Shown here: piece by piece, positions 23,650 to 34,636 of the stretch
How positions within the stretch are numbered: position 1 is the first letter of the stretch
Layout: each line of letters begins with the position of its first letter
Source: Cephalotus follicularis
Lineage: Eukaryota > Streptophyta > Magnoliopsida > Oxalidales > Cephalotaceae
Assembly: GCA_001972305.1 (NCBI GenBank)
Contig: BDDD01002387.1
Span: 248,001 to 312,000, forward strand
Direction: 5' to 3'
DNA: 64,000 bases
Notes under the pieces: generated by a model
Told to the model about the DNA's origin: nothing
Seen by the model: only the letters and a program-made list of their open reading frames with translations
The model's database searches: none
Made by a program: the position numbers and the translations under genes

Positions 23650-23890
23650 GTATACATGGTTCACCTTTAGGCTCACCAGCCCGCGGAATTCTCCTCCAGG
23701 TTCACCTGCTGAGCGGAATTCGCCCTTTGCTCACCTGCTCTGCGGTTCACCCTTTGGATCACCAGCTTTAGCAGAATTCACCCTTAGGTTCACCGTTGGC
23801 GGTTTCGCCCGAGGATCACCTGCCTCGTGGAGTTCACCCCTTGGGTTCACCTGCTCGGCGGAATTCTCCCCTGTTGGGCTCACCAGCCCG
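23650..23890 (-). repeat. GTTCACC/GATCACC array in LTR K
   Basis: The words gttcacc, gctcacc and gatcacc followed by ctgct or a ggcggaattc segment recur about ten times with irregular steps (13-33 bases). It is comparable in wording and in its place before the inverted repeat to the GATCACC array of LTR A. Confidence 0.65.
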
Positions 23891-24639
23891 GGACCATCTA
23901 TCTAAGTCTCTTCCTTTTACATTCCATTTCCTAATTCTATTTCCGTCCCTGTCTTATTTCCCTTATTTTCTTCCTTTGGCTTCTTAAGCCATTCCTTAAG
24001 CCAGACTAGGGCTCACCATTGTGCAGGGTACTTCTCGTGCACAAGGTTTGCCTCAAAGTGTGCCTGGCACATGCATTCACCATATAGGCATGTCATGGCA
24101 ATAATATTTACTTACTTACTAGCCATGGAACGCATGCATGCTTCTCCTCCCGACGCATGCATGCAAATAGTGTTTTGTCACATGAAACCAGCCATCCAAC
24201 ATGCATGCATAAGCCAGGGACGCTTACGCATGCGTGTGTCGTTTCCTTCACCTGCCAGGGATGCGCCTCTGAGGACACCTACGTACCTATATCCATTTCT
24301 CTTCCTCATGGAGCATGACAGGGAAGAGCTTAGTATCCTCTCAATCTTGGGCGAAGGCAGAGGGGAGACCAGTACCATGTATGGTGTGCTCAGCAGCAAT
24401 TGTCCTCTAGCGTTGCTCCTCGGCATGGTACCCAAGCACAACATCCTTGTCATACAACCCTGGCACCACTGCTGGGTAGGGTAGTACGGTATAGTTGCTC
24501 AGTAGCTCGAGCATGGTGGAGCTCGGCATTGTGCTCAGGCGTTGGGCTCAGGCATGGAAGGAGCACGGCAGCTCAGCCATGGAGCTCGGGCGTACCACCA
24601 TGGCAGCCCATGCATTCCCCCTGACGCTCGTGTGCTTAC

Positions 24640-24860
24640 CCCTGCATGCTCGGCCCCGGCTGTCCATGCCCTCATCCCCAGCTGTCCCTGCGCTCAGCCC
24701 CAACTGTCCATGCGCTCATTCCCGGCTGTCCATGCGCTCAGCCCCAGCTGTCCATGCGCTCAGCCCCGACTGTCCCTGCGCTCAGCCCCGATTGTCCATG
24801 CGCTCAGCCCTGGCTGTCCCTATACTCAGCCCCGACCGTCTGTCCTCAGCCCTGGCACGT
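24640..24860. repeat. 22-base tandem array in LTR K
   Basis: The unit is close to ctgtccatgcgctcagcccc plus two bases, repeated about nine times with point changes. Because 22 is not a multiple of three, all three forward frames stay open, which explains three overlapping apparent frames here. None is a gene. Confidence 0.85.
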
Positions 24861-26086
24861 CTCCCCGTAACTTATGGCATCTCTTCCCTGGCTCGTCATG
24901 CACAGCAAGGAAGCTCAGCATGGCGTCAGCTTAGCCATGGGAGCTCAGCTCCTCAGTCCGGCTCCCCTGGCGTCATCTCCTTAAGCACGGCTCCTCCTCT
25001 GGCAAGAATGCTCCATATACCTCTGTACATAGTTGCTTAATAACAGGACATACCCGGGCATAACAGTGAGCTCGGCGTCTTGAACCGCATGCCTTGGACG
25101 CATGCTACTTGCACGCCGGCATTGATGGGGCTCGGGCATGGATGCTGGGCATGGCGCCATGCACTGGTGCATGACCAGGGAAGCCTGGATTTCATTCTAG
25201 CCTCCCTGGCAATGATTCCATCATGTTCAATGCAATGTGTTGTTTGTGCGCATGACAAGGGTTGGCCACGTGCAGTGCGCTGATGGGTGTAGGGGAGCAA
25301 CACCAGGGGGCAGTATCACACACTTCACTTAACAATTCTAATTCTAACAATTACACACAACAACAAATAGTAAAATACGCACCATTCACAGATAGAAAAC
25401 AACACACAGCAAACATATACATACACACACATAGCAGGCACATAACATGCTGGTAGGCACTCGGACATGGAGCAACCTACCTGGAAGGTGGTTGAAAACG
25501 GAGATGCTTCCTCCTCTCCTCGTAAATTCTGGCTTCTCTTCTAGGCAGAAGTCTGCTACACACTTGGGCTTTGCTAAATTCCTCTTCCTTGCACTAAGCC
25601 TTGTTCTCAGGGAATGGTATTTATATCTTCAGAGTGCAGGGGACAAGGGGGCTCTATGAACAGCACCCACTTTGTCTCCTCCTTCCCACTCTCTCTTTCT
25701 CCCGATTTCTCTAGAAGGATTATGCAAAATAAAATGGCTAAAAGCATGTCCCAAGGCTACCATCACCCTTATATAATTACGAGAGGAAGAGTCTAGAACT
25801 TCCTAGACTATTTTCAGCAAATACATGCTTTGTCAAGCTTGGGCCAACCTTCCCCCCTTAGGCCCCCTTGGGCACAATTTTCACTTTCCACAATAAAGCC
25901 CCAAAATCTAATTATACTAACAAATCTGGCCCAAGGTGAATAACATAATTCCTTTAGCCCATATTTACAAATTATGTTCCAGTAAGGCCCAAATAAATAC
26001 ATCATAAAATTCGGGTCCAGCCCAAAATGTGGGAAAATAAAAACAAAGCCCATTAATAATATTTTATAATATTTAGGGCTCTTACA

Positions 26087-26803
26087 TCCTCCCCTCCTTA
26101 CAGAAATCTCGTCCCGAGATTTTCTAGGATAAAAACAACTGGGGGTATCTAGCTTGCATATCATCTTCTCTTTCCCACGTGGCTTCTTCCACTCCGTGGT
26201 ATTGCCATAATACCTTCACTAACGGAATGGTCTTGTTTCTTAACTATTTAATTTGTCGGTGAATAATCCGGATAGGTATCTCTTCGAAACTCAGATCCGT
26301 TCTCAACTCTAGTGGCTCCCATTGCAAAACGTGAGAAGGGTCGGGATGGTACTTCCGTAGCATCGAAACATGAAACACGTTGTGCACATCCGTCAGGCTG
26401 GGTGGTAAGGCAACAGCGCCCACTCTATCAAGGATCTCAAAAGGTCCTATAAACCGAGAGGTCAACTTCCCTTTCTTGCCGAACCTCATAATTCCTTTAG
26501 TCCGAAAGACTTTAAGGAATACATGATCGCCCACAGCGAACTCCATCTCTCGCCTGCGGTGGTCTGCATAACTTTTCTATCGGCTTTGTGCTATACGGAG
26601 TCTTTCCTGGATAATCTTTGCCTTCTCAATCGTGTCTTGTACAAGCTTAGGTCCCACAAGACTCTATTCACCTACTTCAAACCAAGAGATCGGGGTTCTA
26701 CATTTCCTTCCATAGAGAGCCTCGAATGGTGCCATACCAATGCTGCCTTGAAAACTGTTGTTGTACGAGAACTCTACTAGCGGTAGATGGTCTTCCCAGC
26801 TGA
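26087..26803 (-). pseudogene. Element K pol: end of integrase and C-terminal domain
   Basis: From 26800 leftwards on the minus strand: [28 protein letters not shown] (integrase core end), then VGDHVFLKVFRTKGIMRFGK, KLTSRFIGPFEILDRVG, VHNVFHVSMLRKYHPDPSHV and the chromodomain-like tail (VKVLWQYHG, EEATWERE). A short in-frame loss follows RVGAV. The 5' part of pol is missing; K is truncated at about 26803 where a G-run and D's 3' LTR begin. Confidence 0.88.
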
Positions 26804-26893
26804 ATAAACTACAAGGGGGGGGGTGAATTGTAGTTTCTAAAAATTCTAAGCTTATTTGCAATAAAAAAAAACAATAAGCAAACACAAAAAAAA
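26804..26893. other. Junction between K and the 3' LTR of D
   Basis: The stretch contains a ten-base G run (26814-26823) and then tgaattgtagtttct. If D's 3' LTR starts at 26829 (tgtagt), its first 62 bases differ strongly from the 5' LTR although the distance to the shared gaaaccag word is the same (65 bases). The G run followed by tgaatt also resembles a segment common in SIRE-type copia LTRs. The origin is unresolved. Confidence 0.4.
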
Positions 26894-28140
26894 GAAACCA
26901 GGCATTAAAACGCCTGGTGCGTCAAAAGAAAGGGAGAGACATGAGAGAGCGCCAGAACCAGAGAGAGTGGGAGAGAGATAGCGCGCCGGAGAAAACGACG
27001 CCGGGCGAGGAGCTCAACAGCTGGAAGCGTGCTGCGCAGGTCCATCGCCCACGGTAACCCCTCTCCTTATCTCTTTTCCTTCTTCTCTCTTCTCCCCCGA
27101 CATTTTACCGTCACTGTCATCGCCACCAGTCACTGATTCCGTCGTGGGTAAAGGGCCGGTCTTTGTCTAAAAGACCAGCTCTTCCCCTTTTGGTGATTGT
27201 TGAGGCGTCGTTCGGTCGAAATCGGCCGGATTTGAGCTGCCGAGTCGACTCCGCAAACCCAACTCGCTGCTGCCTATGATCGCTCATTTGGCACTGAGTC
27301 ACGGCGAGTTACGGCCACCAGTGGCTTGATTGAAGGATTTTGATGTCGGTTATGGCGTTTTTGAGTGTTGACCAGAACTGTTGAAGTCCGGCGAGTTGAC
27401 TCAGTGAGTCGAACTCACTGTCGGCCGTGACTGCCGGTTCCTTGGTGAGTCTCTGGCTGTGACGCCTAGAACTGATGATTGTGTGGCATTTTTGGGTGGT
27501 GACTGGAATTGTGGATGATCGACGAGTTGACTAAGTGAGTCGAACTCACTGCCGCCTACGACACGGCGCTCGGCGCCGAGTCTCCAACAGTTCTGAATAG
27601 ATCAACCAGTGTGGAGCCTACTGGTGGAGCGATCGGAGCCATGGGGTGTTTGCCGAAATCTGGTCGGGACTCCGGTGGTGATAGTGTTTGATTCATATGT
27701 ACAGTGTAACAGGAATGTATTACGTATGCAGTGTGAAGAGATTGACCGAGGATAGGAGGTTCCCAAGCGATGGCGATTCGATAGCCGGTTCAAGGTTGGA
27801 GGAGCTGACAGTTCGTCGGTGCTGCTACAGAATCCCTTGAATAGCAAGTGCAACTGTTGTTACTGCTATAACAGGTAGGTTATACTATTTGCACTGCATT
27901 CATGCATTTCAATGAATTGTGTGGATTATTACTGAACTACTGTCACTGAGTGTTGATTGATTGCTGTAGTTACTATGTAAACCGTTACTGTTTGACTGTG
28001 ATTACTGGTCATTGCACCAACGGGGAACTGGGTATGGACTTACAAACTGTTTATACTGAACTGAAACGGATTTCATGGATTTTGGACTTAGTTCCATTGA
28101 TTTGCGAACTTTTTTGCGAACTGCTGATTCTGATGAAACC

Positions 28141-28298
28141 GTCGACACTTTACTGCTTTCAAAACTGACCCATCGACGCTTTCATGCTTTTAAACTGGAT
28201 AGTCGACGTTTTATACTTATGTTTTCTAAAACCATCGACTCTCTTGTGTGTTAAACTGAATAGTCGATATTTTACATTTTTAAACTAAACTAGTCGAC
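28141..28298. repeat. GTCGAC array in the 3' LTR of D, partly mutated
   Basis: Sites at 28141, 28172, 28202, 28234, 28263 and 28293 keep the steps 31, 30, 32, 29 and 30 of the 5' copy. Those at 28172, 28234 and 28263 read atcgac or gtcgat, the expected products of methylated-C deamination. Confidence 0.88.
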
Positions 28299-29210
28299 GC
28301 TTAGTGCCTTGTTTTGCGAAATTGCACTGTTTCTCACTGTTTTCAAATTCAAACTGTTTCTTCTTTAAATTGATCCTATAGGAAGCCTCCCTAAGGCCTC
28401 GTATCCTATGTGAATCATCTTTTAACACTGTTGAATCTTAAATCAAGTGATTCTTGAAGAAAAATGCACCAAAAGAGTTTCATACAAATGGGTTTTAAGA
28501 ATGGTTATGATAGCTCCTTTTGGACATCTGGGCCCGGATATCCAATTGGACTTCCTCTCCATTGTTTTACAAACTTCGATAGGGACCAACAACTATTACT
28601 AGAAACTGTTAATGAAACTGTTATTGAAACTGTTACTAAATACTGTTACTGAAAACTGTTTTATAACTGTTTTGACGCATGTGGATCTTACATTGATCCT
28701 TTTGGTCCTTATCATTTCCACTATTTACTGTTACTATTACTGGGTGCGACTATTGTATAATTACTGTCATGACTGATACTGTTGAGACCAAACGAGATAA
28801 CCCATTCGTACTCTTCGTTTCCGTCATGAAGGTTATGAATGTTAGACCACATCATATAGCCCGGGACCATTGTGGACGGTCGAGATGATATAGGCTGGGA
28901 CCATAATGGACGGCCAGAGCAATATAGGCTGGGACCATAGTGGACAGCCGAAGCAATATAGGCTGGGATCATAGTGGACGGTCGGAATAATATAGGCTGG
29001 GACTATAGAGGATAAGCCGTACTGTAAACACTGTGTGGTCAATGTTATCTCAAGCCTACTCATCTGTAACGCCCGGGGTTTTCGTTAATGTGTAATATTG
29101 CTTTTCCAATGTAATTCTATACCTTGTGTTAATGAAAACCGTGTTTTCCCTCTTTGGTGTGTTGAAATGTTGCAAGAAAGTGTGTTTTTGTGTGTTTTTG
29201 GTGTAGGGGG

Positions 29211-29341
29211 CAGCCGACTGCCACAGGGAGGCAGTCGACTGGATCCCTCTGCCGAGGCGTGGCAGCCAGCTGCTATGGGGAAGCAGCCGGCTGGTGGGAG
29301 TGTCGACAGAAATAGCCGACTGCCAAGCCAAGGCAGTCGAC
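29211..29341. repeat. First CAGYCGAC array in LTR E
   Basis: The eight-base word CAG(C/T)CGAC or close variants starts at 29211, 29232, 29263, 29284, 29300 (weak), 29313 and 29334. Leaving out the weak site, steps are 21, 31, 21, 29 and 21. The last site lies about 110 bases upstream of the TATA-like ccataaaac. The spacers are unlike each other. Confidence 0.85.
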
Positions 29342-29875
29342 AACCATGTGCCAGACAGCCCACGTGCTGTCAGCCTTTAAGTGACAAAAAGGAGAGTGTT
29401 TTGGTTTTTATGGCAGATGGCAGTGTGAGGGGCCGAGGGTTTCTCCATAAAACACAGCTTTCCTCTCCTCTTCCTCCATCATTCTCTGCGTTTTCAAGAG
29501 TGTTAGTGAGTTTGAGAGTGAAAGTGTGTGTGTGTGTGTTGAGGCTTTGAGGAGTTTGTGTTGGAACCGGAAGCTTGGAGGCTTGACAGTGGGAGTTCGG
29601 ACCTGTTGAAGGTTGCTGGACGTGTTGGAGGTGCAAGGGCCTCGGATTTAGACTTAAAGAGGTGGATTGCAGCTCCTAACTTGGAGTTCTAAGGTAGGGG
29701 GAAGTCGTTTTTGCAACGTAATTTCAATTGTAAATGTTTTTTATGGAATAAAATGCATGTTTATGTTATATTGTGAGCTTGGCATGTGTTATTACGTAAA
29801 TGTGTTATTTTGGGTTGTGTTGGGTGTGTGATTGTGGCTGTTTTAGCTGCTGGTTTTTACATCTACTGCAGAATC

Positions 29876-30162
29876 CAGCCGACTGCCTATGGGTCCAGCC
29901 GACTGTTCTTGGGAGGCCAGTCGACTACCCATGTTTGTTTCCAGAAAAATGCCTGCAGAGGTTGTGTATTCGACTGCTGTAGGTCAGCAGCCGACTGTGG
30001 GGGTGTGGACAGCCGACTGTCCTGAGGGCCAGCCAACTGTCAAGAGTGGACAGCCGACTGTCTATGTAGACAGCCGACTGCCTGGTTATGTAGCTGACTG
30101 CCTGGGTAGGGCAGCCGACTACTTTGAGGGAAACAACCGACTGCCAGTGGGAGGCAACCGAC
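29876..30162. repeat. Second CAGCCGAC array in LTR E, 21-base period
   Basis: Sites start at 29876, 29896, 29918, 29967, 29988, 30010, 30030, 30051, 30071, 30091, 30112, 30134 and 30155: steps 20, 22, 49, then 21, 22, 20, 21, 20, 20, 21, 22 and 21. The word GCCGAC is the core of the plant dehydration/cold response element (A/G)CCGAC. Spacers of 10-14 bases are variable and G-rich, so this is not a simple tandem duplication. Confidence 0.88.
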
Positions 30163-31364
30163 TGTTGGGGGCCTGTTTTGCCCGTGAACATATGTATGCA
30201 TCGTGTCTTGTGGTGTTTTGCTTCGTGAAGCTTTATAAACTGTTTTAAGCATTGTGATTATTGAGTTTCAACTGTTATATTACCTTTATGGAAGTGCATT
30301 CTAGCTTAATGAAAATCATTACTTTACACAAAAATATATGTTTTGAGGAATATATACTTTCGAACCGTGAAAATGACTTCCAAAAACACCGTGAACTGAG
30401 TTTTATGATATTGAGAATCGAGAACCATGACATCGTGAAAATGAGTTTGTTTTCAGGTATTTTGTTTTATAAACTACTTGGAAAACTGTTTTGAGCATCG
30501 AGATGATTGCGATTGTGATTGAGCTTGACTGTGATTACTGATTGTGATTTTGATTGTGGCCGTACTAGTTGCGTGGCGGAAATGCCAGCGATGACTAGTG
30601 GTCTGGTCAACTAAGGGGCCAGGAGTTGGCTGGGTGACTTACTGTATTGTGACCTACTTCATGCCGTCCGGAGTCGGGGCCGATGTCGAGATGTACGACG
30701 TCGGGTCCGGGATTGGCGACGCTCTTCGTACCCACCGTGAACCGTGAACCGAGTATTGTGTAGTCCTTTGGACTTGTTTGAGACCGTGCATCGTGATATT
30801 GTGACATTGTGATACTGTGATATCGTGACATCGTGTTCTGGCATATGCATATCTATATTTATATATATGCATCGAGATATAGTATGTACTGCATCATGCT
30901 GCTTTCATACTTGGTTTTATTGATCTTATGTTGTTTTTATGACTTTGGCCGAGTGAGGACAAAGGCTAACCCCCTACTATTGCAGATTGATGCTGCGTTT
31001 TGGATATCGCCGGGCATGACCGTATCGGACAGTGATGTGACAGAGTTTTATGCTTTAAGTGCTTTGTTAAGCAGTGTAGCGAACATGTTGTACTTTGGTT
31101 TATGTACTAATGTTTTGCTATTGTTGTTGTATCAACTTTGGATCATGCTCCGCTTGTGGGCTTTTTACCTGTGTTTTACCGTGGATGTTGCGGGAATCAT
31201 GCGGTATGGGACGCATGGTTCCGTTTATTTTCAGCTTATATACAAATGCTTCCGCAAGATGATGTCTGTTTAAAAGTTTTAAATTTTATCGTTCTCTGCA
31301 TAAGCTGGATATCTGTTAAATTGCCATGTTGTATGTTGTTACTGCAAGCGGGGTGTGACAGCAG

Positions 31365-31376
31365 TGGTATCAGAGC
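31365..31376 (+). other. Primer binding site of element E (initiator Met tRNA)
   Basis: TGGTATCAGAGC lies four bases after the end of the 5' LTR. Confidence 0.92.
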
Positions 31377-31467
31377 ATATATCCATTTATATGCTTATCT
31401 TGGATACTAAATTGGCAATTAACATGTTTCCTCAAGAGGACTAATGACATCTTTCTTATAGGGACCT

Positions 31468-33564
31468 ATGGACGGTCGAAGATGGCGCGGAAGGCGTAGG
31501 CCCATGAATGAGGATGTCCCAGAGGATGTGAATGTTGGAGGAGATCATAATGCTCTGCCGGAGGCAGTGCCGAATGTGAGAGATCCCATGGACCGCATCA
31601 CCGACTATATCCAGCAGCAGATAGCTGCCAATCAGCAACAGATGGCCGCTAATGCCGCCAATATGGAGGAGATGCGGAGGTTATATGTTCAGGCTCAGCC
31701 GATGGCTCCAGCTCAGGGTGCACATGATGATGGTAGCCGGTTTGGCAGAATCCTAGAGAGGTTTATGAGACAGAATCCGCCCAGTTTCAGGGGAGAGTTG
31801 GATGCTACCGCCGCTGAGAGGTGGTTACAGGACCTTGAAAAGATTTCTGAGGTGATGGAGTGTTCTGATAGGCAGAAATTGAGGTTTGCCGTCTACCGTT
31901 TATGGGGAGAGGCCACTCACTGGTGGGAGATGGTCAGTGCTAAGTGGGAGGACACTGGAGTTGTAGGCACCTGGGAGGGGTTCCAGGAGGAGTTTCTGGC
32001 AGCGTATGTGCCATGTATTGAGCGTGAACGGAGAGAGACGAAGTTCTTGGAGCTACGTCAGAGGGAGATGACTGTGGCCGAGTACCAGGCCAGGTTTGTT
32101 GAGCTTGCCAGACATTCAGCCTACTTGGTAGCAGATGAGGAGAAGAAGGTCCGGAGGTTCTTGAGGGGCTTGCGACCGGATCTTCGGTCTCGGATCAGGG
32201 TGATGAAGCTTGGTACCTTTGTGGAGGTTACCCAGAAAGCAAGGCTGTTGGAAAGTGTGTTGAATGAAGACAGGGCTGAGAGGGCCCGGGCACAGCAGAG
32301 CAGGCAGACACAGAGTCAGTCTAGACCAGCATCGTCAAAGTGGCAGGGCAGTGGTTCCCCGACGAAGTCCCCGAGGAACAGGACTCAGCAGACAGCTTCA
32401 CAGGGTGCTCCTAGTCAGGGGAGTGATGCTGGGACCGGGGTTTGTTACCACTGTGTTCGTGCAGGTCATCAGCAGAAGGGTTGTTGGCTGAAGAAAGGAT
32501 TGTGTCTGAGGTGTGGCACAGCGGGGCATTCCGTGAGGGATTGCCCGAGAGGGACAGCGACAGCTCCCACTGGGCCAGCTAGTGGTAGTGCTTCTGCAGC
32601 AGGGCCGTCGCAGCGAAGAGATACCGGTAAAGGCACAGTGAAAGGTAGAGTTTTCATTCTCACTCAGACAGAGGTTCCAGAGTCTACTTCTGTTGTGGGA
32701 GGTACTGTGTATGTTTATGGTTTCTCTGCTAGAGCTTTGATGGATTTGGGAGCGTCACATTCTTTCATTGTTTCCCATTTTGCATCATGTTTGGATGTGT
32801 CTCCTGTTTGTATGCCTTTTGTTCTTGATGTGAGCACACCTTCTGGGGGTTCTATGTGTGCAGACACGGTGTACCGGGGTTGTGATCTTTCTGTTGCAGG
32901 TGTTATGTTATGTTCAGACTTGATCGTGTTACCCCTTTATGACTTTGATGTTATCTTGGGTATGGACTGGTTGTCAGCCTACCGTGCACAGCTGGACTGT
33001 TACAACAAGGTGGTGGATCTTTGCTTGCCTGATGGGACTAGCTTTCAGTTCCAGGGAGACAGAGGCTTCTCGATGCCGATTATATCCTTTATTCGTGCAT
33101 CAAGGTATCTGGAAAAAGGGTGCGAAGGGTTCCTTGCGCACGTGGTTGACAAGAGGAAGGAGAAAGGCAAAAGTCTGGAGGAGGTTCCTGTTGTAAGTGA
33201 GTTTTCGAATGTGTTCCCTCCAGATCTAGTGTCCTTACCACCGAGTAGGAGTATGGAGTTTGTAATCGATCTAGTACCGGGTACGGCTCCTGTTTCTAAG
33301 GCGCCTTACCACATGGCTCCTGCGGAGTTGCGAGAGTTGAAGTTGCAGTTGCAAGACTTGATCGATAAGGGTTTTGTGCGACCCAGTGTTTCTCCGTGGG
33401 GTGCGCCAGTGCTTTTTGTGAAGAAAAAGGATGGGTCGATGAGGCTTTACATCGACTACAGGATGTTGAACAAGGTCACTATCAAGAACAAATATCCTCT
33501 TCCCCATATCGAGGATCTGTTTGACCAGCTGCAAGGGTCGAGTGTGTTTCTAAACTCGATCTGA
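31468..33564 (+). CDS. Element E gag-protease-RT polyprotein, ended by a frameshift
   Basis: A 698-codon frame from the first ATG after the primer site ([12 protein letters not shown]; element H gag begins similarly, MDGHQRG). Residues about 90-260 are the gypsy gag domain ([30 protein letters not shown]). Two CCHC knuckles follow at about 329-363 ([14 protein letters not shown] and [14 protein letters not shown]). The protease at about 425-520 has DLGASHSF where the family has D-S/T-G, so the active-site serine codon is changed although the Asp remains; LGMDWL follows. RT begins at about 610 ([35 protein letters not shown]) and stops after GSSVF because of a one-base frame break near 33548. 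Protein made from this copy would lack most of RT. Confidence 0.92.
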   Translation: MDGRRWRGRRRPMNEDVPEDVNVGGDHNALPEAVPNVRDPMDRITDYIQQQIAANQQQMAANAANMEEMRRLYVQAQPMAPAQGAHDDGSRFGRILERFMRQNPPSFRGELDATAAERWLQDLEKISEVMECSDRQKLRFAVYRLWGEATHWWEMVSAKWEDTGVVGTWEGFQEEFLAAYVPCIERERRETKFLELRQREMTVAEYQARFVELARHSAYLVADEEKKVRRFLRGLRPDLRSRIRVMKLGTFVEVTQKARLLESVLNEDRAERARAQQSRQTQSQSRPASSKWQGSGSPTKSPRNRTQQTASQGAPSQGSDAGTGVCYHCVRAGHQQKGCWLKKGLCLRCGTAGHSVRDCPRGTATAPTGPASGSASAAGPSQRRDTGKGTVKGRVFILTQTEVPESTSVVGGTVYVYGFSARALMDLGASHSFIVSHFASCLDVSPVCMPFVLDVSTPSGGSMCADTVYRGCDLSVAGVMLCSDLIVLPLYDFDVILGMDWLSAYRAQLDCYNKVVDLCLPDGTSFQFQGDRGFSMPIISFIRASRYLEKGCEGFLAHVVDKRKEKGKSLEEVPVVSEFSNVFPPDLVSLPPSRSMEFVIDLVPGTAPVSKAPYHMAPAELRELKLQLQDLIDKGFVRPSVSPWGAPVLFVKKKDGSMRLYIDYRMLNKVTIKNKYPLPHIEDLFDQLQGSSVFLNSI

Positions 33565-34060
33565 AGTCGGGTTATCACCAGCTGAGGGTGAAGGAAGGAG
33601 ATGTAGAGAAGACTGCTTTCCGAATGAGGTATGGTCACTATGAGTTCTTGGTAATGCCTTTTGGTGTCACCAACGCACCAGCAGCGTTCATGTCCCTGAT
33701 GAATGACGTGTTCCGACCGTATCTAGATCAGTTTGTGGTGGTGTTCATAGATGATATACTGGTGTTCTCAAGGAGTGAGGAAGAGCACGTCTATCATCTG
33801 AGGGTAGTTTTGCAGACTCTCCGAGAGCATAAGTTGTTTGCTAAGTTTGGCAAGTGCGAGTTCTGGCTTGACCATGTGATCTTCTTGGGTCACATCGTGT
33901 CTGGAGAGGGTTTGGCGGTGGATCCGTCAAAGACAGAGGTGGTTCGAGATTGGCCGTGTCCGAGAAATGTGACAGAGGTACGTAGTTTCCTTGGTTTGGC
34001 GCGATACTATCGGAGGTTCATCCAAAACTTTTTGAGGATAGCAGTACCTTTGACTCAGAC
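33549..34060 (+). pseudogene. Element E RT, second part in a shifted frame
   Basis: It continues the RT domain after the frame break: [35 protein letters not shown], the catalytic block [20 protein letters not shown] and [18 protein letters not shown]. The match ends with IAVPLTQ at about 34058. RNase H should start next but is absent. The order of motifs and an intact FIDD show that this part was functional until recently. Confidence 0.92.
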
Positions 34061-34591
34061 TTGGTGGAGGAGACTTCTGAGAAAGTCAAGTTCATTAAGG
34101 AGAAGCTGCTTGCTGCTCAGAGCCGGTAAAAGAGCTACGTTGACAGTGTCAAGAGATGACCTTTAACCTTCGACGTCGATGATCATGTGTTTTTGAAGGT
34201 TTCACCGTGGAAAGGCGTTCAGAGGTTTGGGAAAAAGGGGAAGTTAGCTCCTCGCTACATCGGTCCCTTTGAGGTTCTGGAGAGAGTTGGGGAGGTGGCT
34301 TACCAGCTTGCTTTACCTCCTGCACTGTCAGGTGTGCATGATGTCTTTCACGTATCCATGTTGAGAGGATATGTTCGAGATCCTTCGCATGTTCTGGATT
34401 TTGCTTCAGTTCCGGTGCGAGATGACCTATCTTGCGAGGAGTTACCCGTGCGAATCCTGGATTGGAAGACGCAGGTGTTGAGGAACCGAACCATTCCTAT
34501 GGTAAAGGTTCAGTGGCAGTTTCACCGTCCCGAAGAAGCAACTTGGGAACGTGAAGAGGAGATGAGGGAGCGTTACTCTCACTTGTTCTAG
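34061..34591 (+). pseudogene. Element E integrase C-terminal domain after an internal deletion
   Basis: Directly after the RT stub the sequence continues with the end of integrase, containing an in-frame TAA at 34127-34129 and one more frame change near 34160. From 34187 the frame is clean to the stop after 34591: HVFLKVSPWKGVQRFGKKG, KLAPRYIGPFEVLERVGEVA, VHDVFHVSMLRGYVRDPSHV, then a chromodomain-like end (VKVQWQFHRPEEATWERE, RYSHLF). About 1.9 kb normally lying between is missing, judged from family size. Confidence 0.9.
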
Positions 34592-34623
34592 TACAACTTT
34601 AATTTCGAGGACGAAATTCCTTG

Positions 34624-34636
34624 AAGGAGGGGTGGA
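34624..34636 (+). other. Polypurine tract of element E
   Basis: The purine-rich aaggaggggtgga immediately precedes the 3' LTR, as required for plus-strand priming. Confidence 0.85.

Larger units (their letters stand above)
23091..26086 (-). repeat. Minus-strand gypsy LTR K
   Basis: On the minus strand it starts TGTAAGAGCCC at 26086 and ends GGGGCGTGACA at 23091, 2,996 bases. A purine run (plus-strand complement tcctcccctcctta, 26087-26100) precedes it, so it is K's 3' LTR. Landmarks in the sense direction: TATA box attatataag (25768-25777), donor-like CAG|GTAGGTTG at 25480, a 22-base tandem array (24650-24850), a GTTCACC-type array (23650-23890), and the inverted repeat at 23395-23419. Confidence 0.88.
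29065..31360 (+). repeat. Element E 5' LTR
   Basis: 2,296 bases. A first GCCGACTG array is at 29211-29341, a TATA-like ccataaaac at 29445-29453, a CT-rich leader, a donor-like AAG|GTAGGGG at 29693, a second array at 29876-30162, and the words gtgaggacaaaggctaac and ttgcagattgatgctgcg (possible acceptor, near 30985). Nothing in its frames resembles a protein; their length follows from the array composition. Confidence 0.94.

Noticed and set aside
24495..25040. Proline/serine/cysteine-rich frames of 130-181 residues
   Set aside because: They read a 22-base tandem array in three frames at once; this is an effect of unit length and composition.
29098..29550. 150-residue frame in LTR E and its copy at 34670-35179
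   Set aside because: It spans the GCCGACTG array and the proposed promoter, has no start context or domain, and the two copies diverge by frame.
29876..30162. CRISPR-like array of a short repeat with variable spacers
   Set aside because: The repeat is only 8-10 bases and the spacers 10-14, inside the LTR of a plant retrotransposon. No cas genes and no prokaryotic context.
31365..31376. tRNA-Met gene
   Set aside because: Only the 12-base complement to the tRNA 3' end is present, right after an LTR; it is a primer binding site, as at 6595, 21892, 53219 and 56900.
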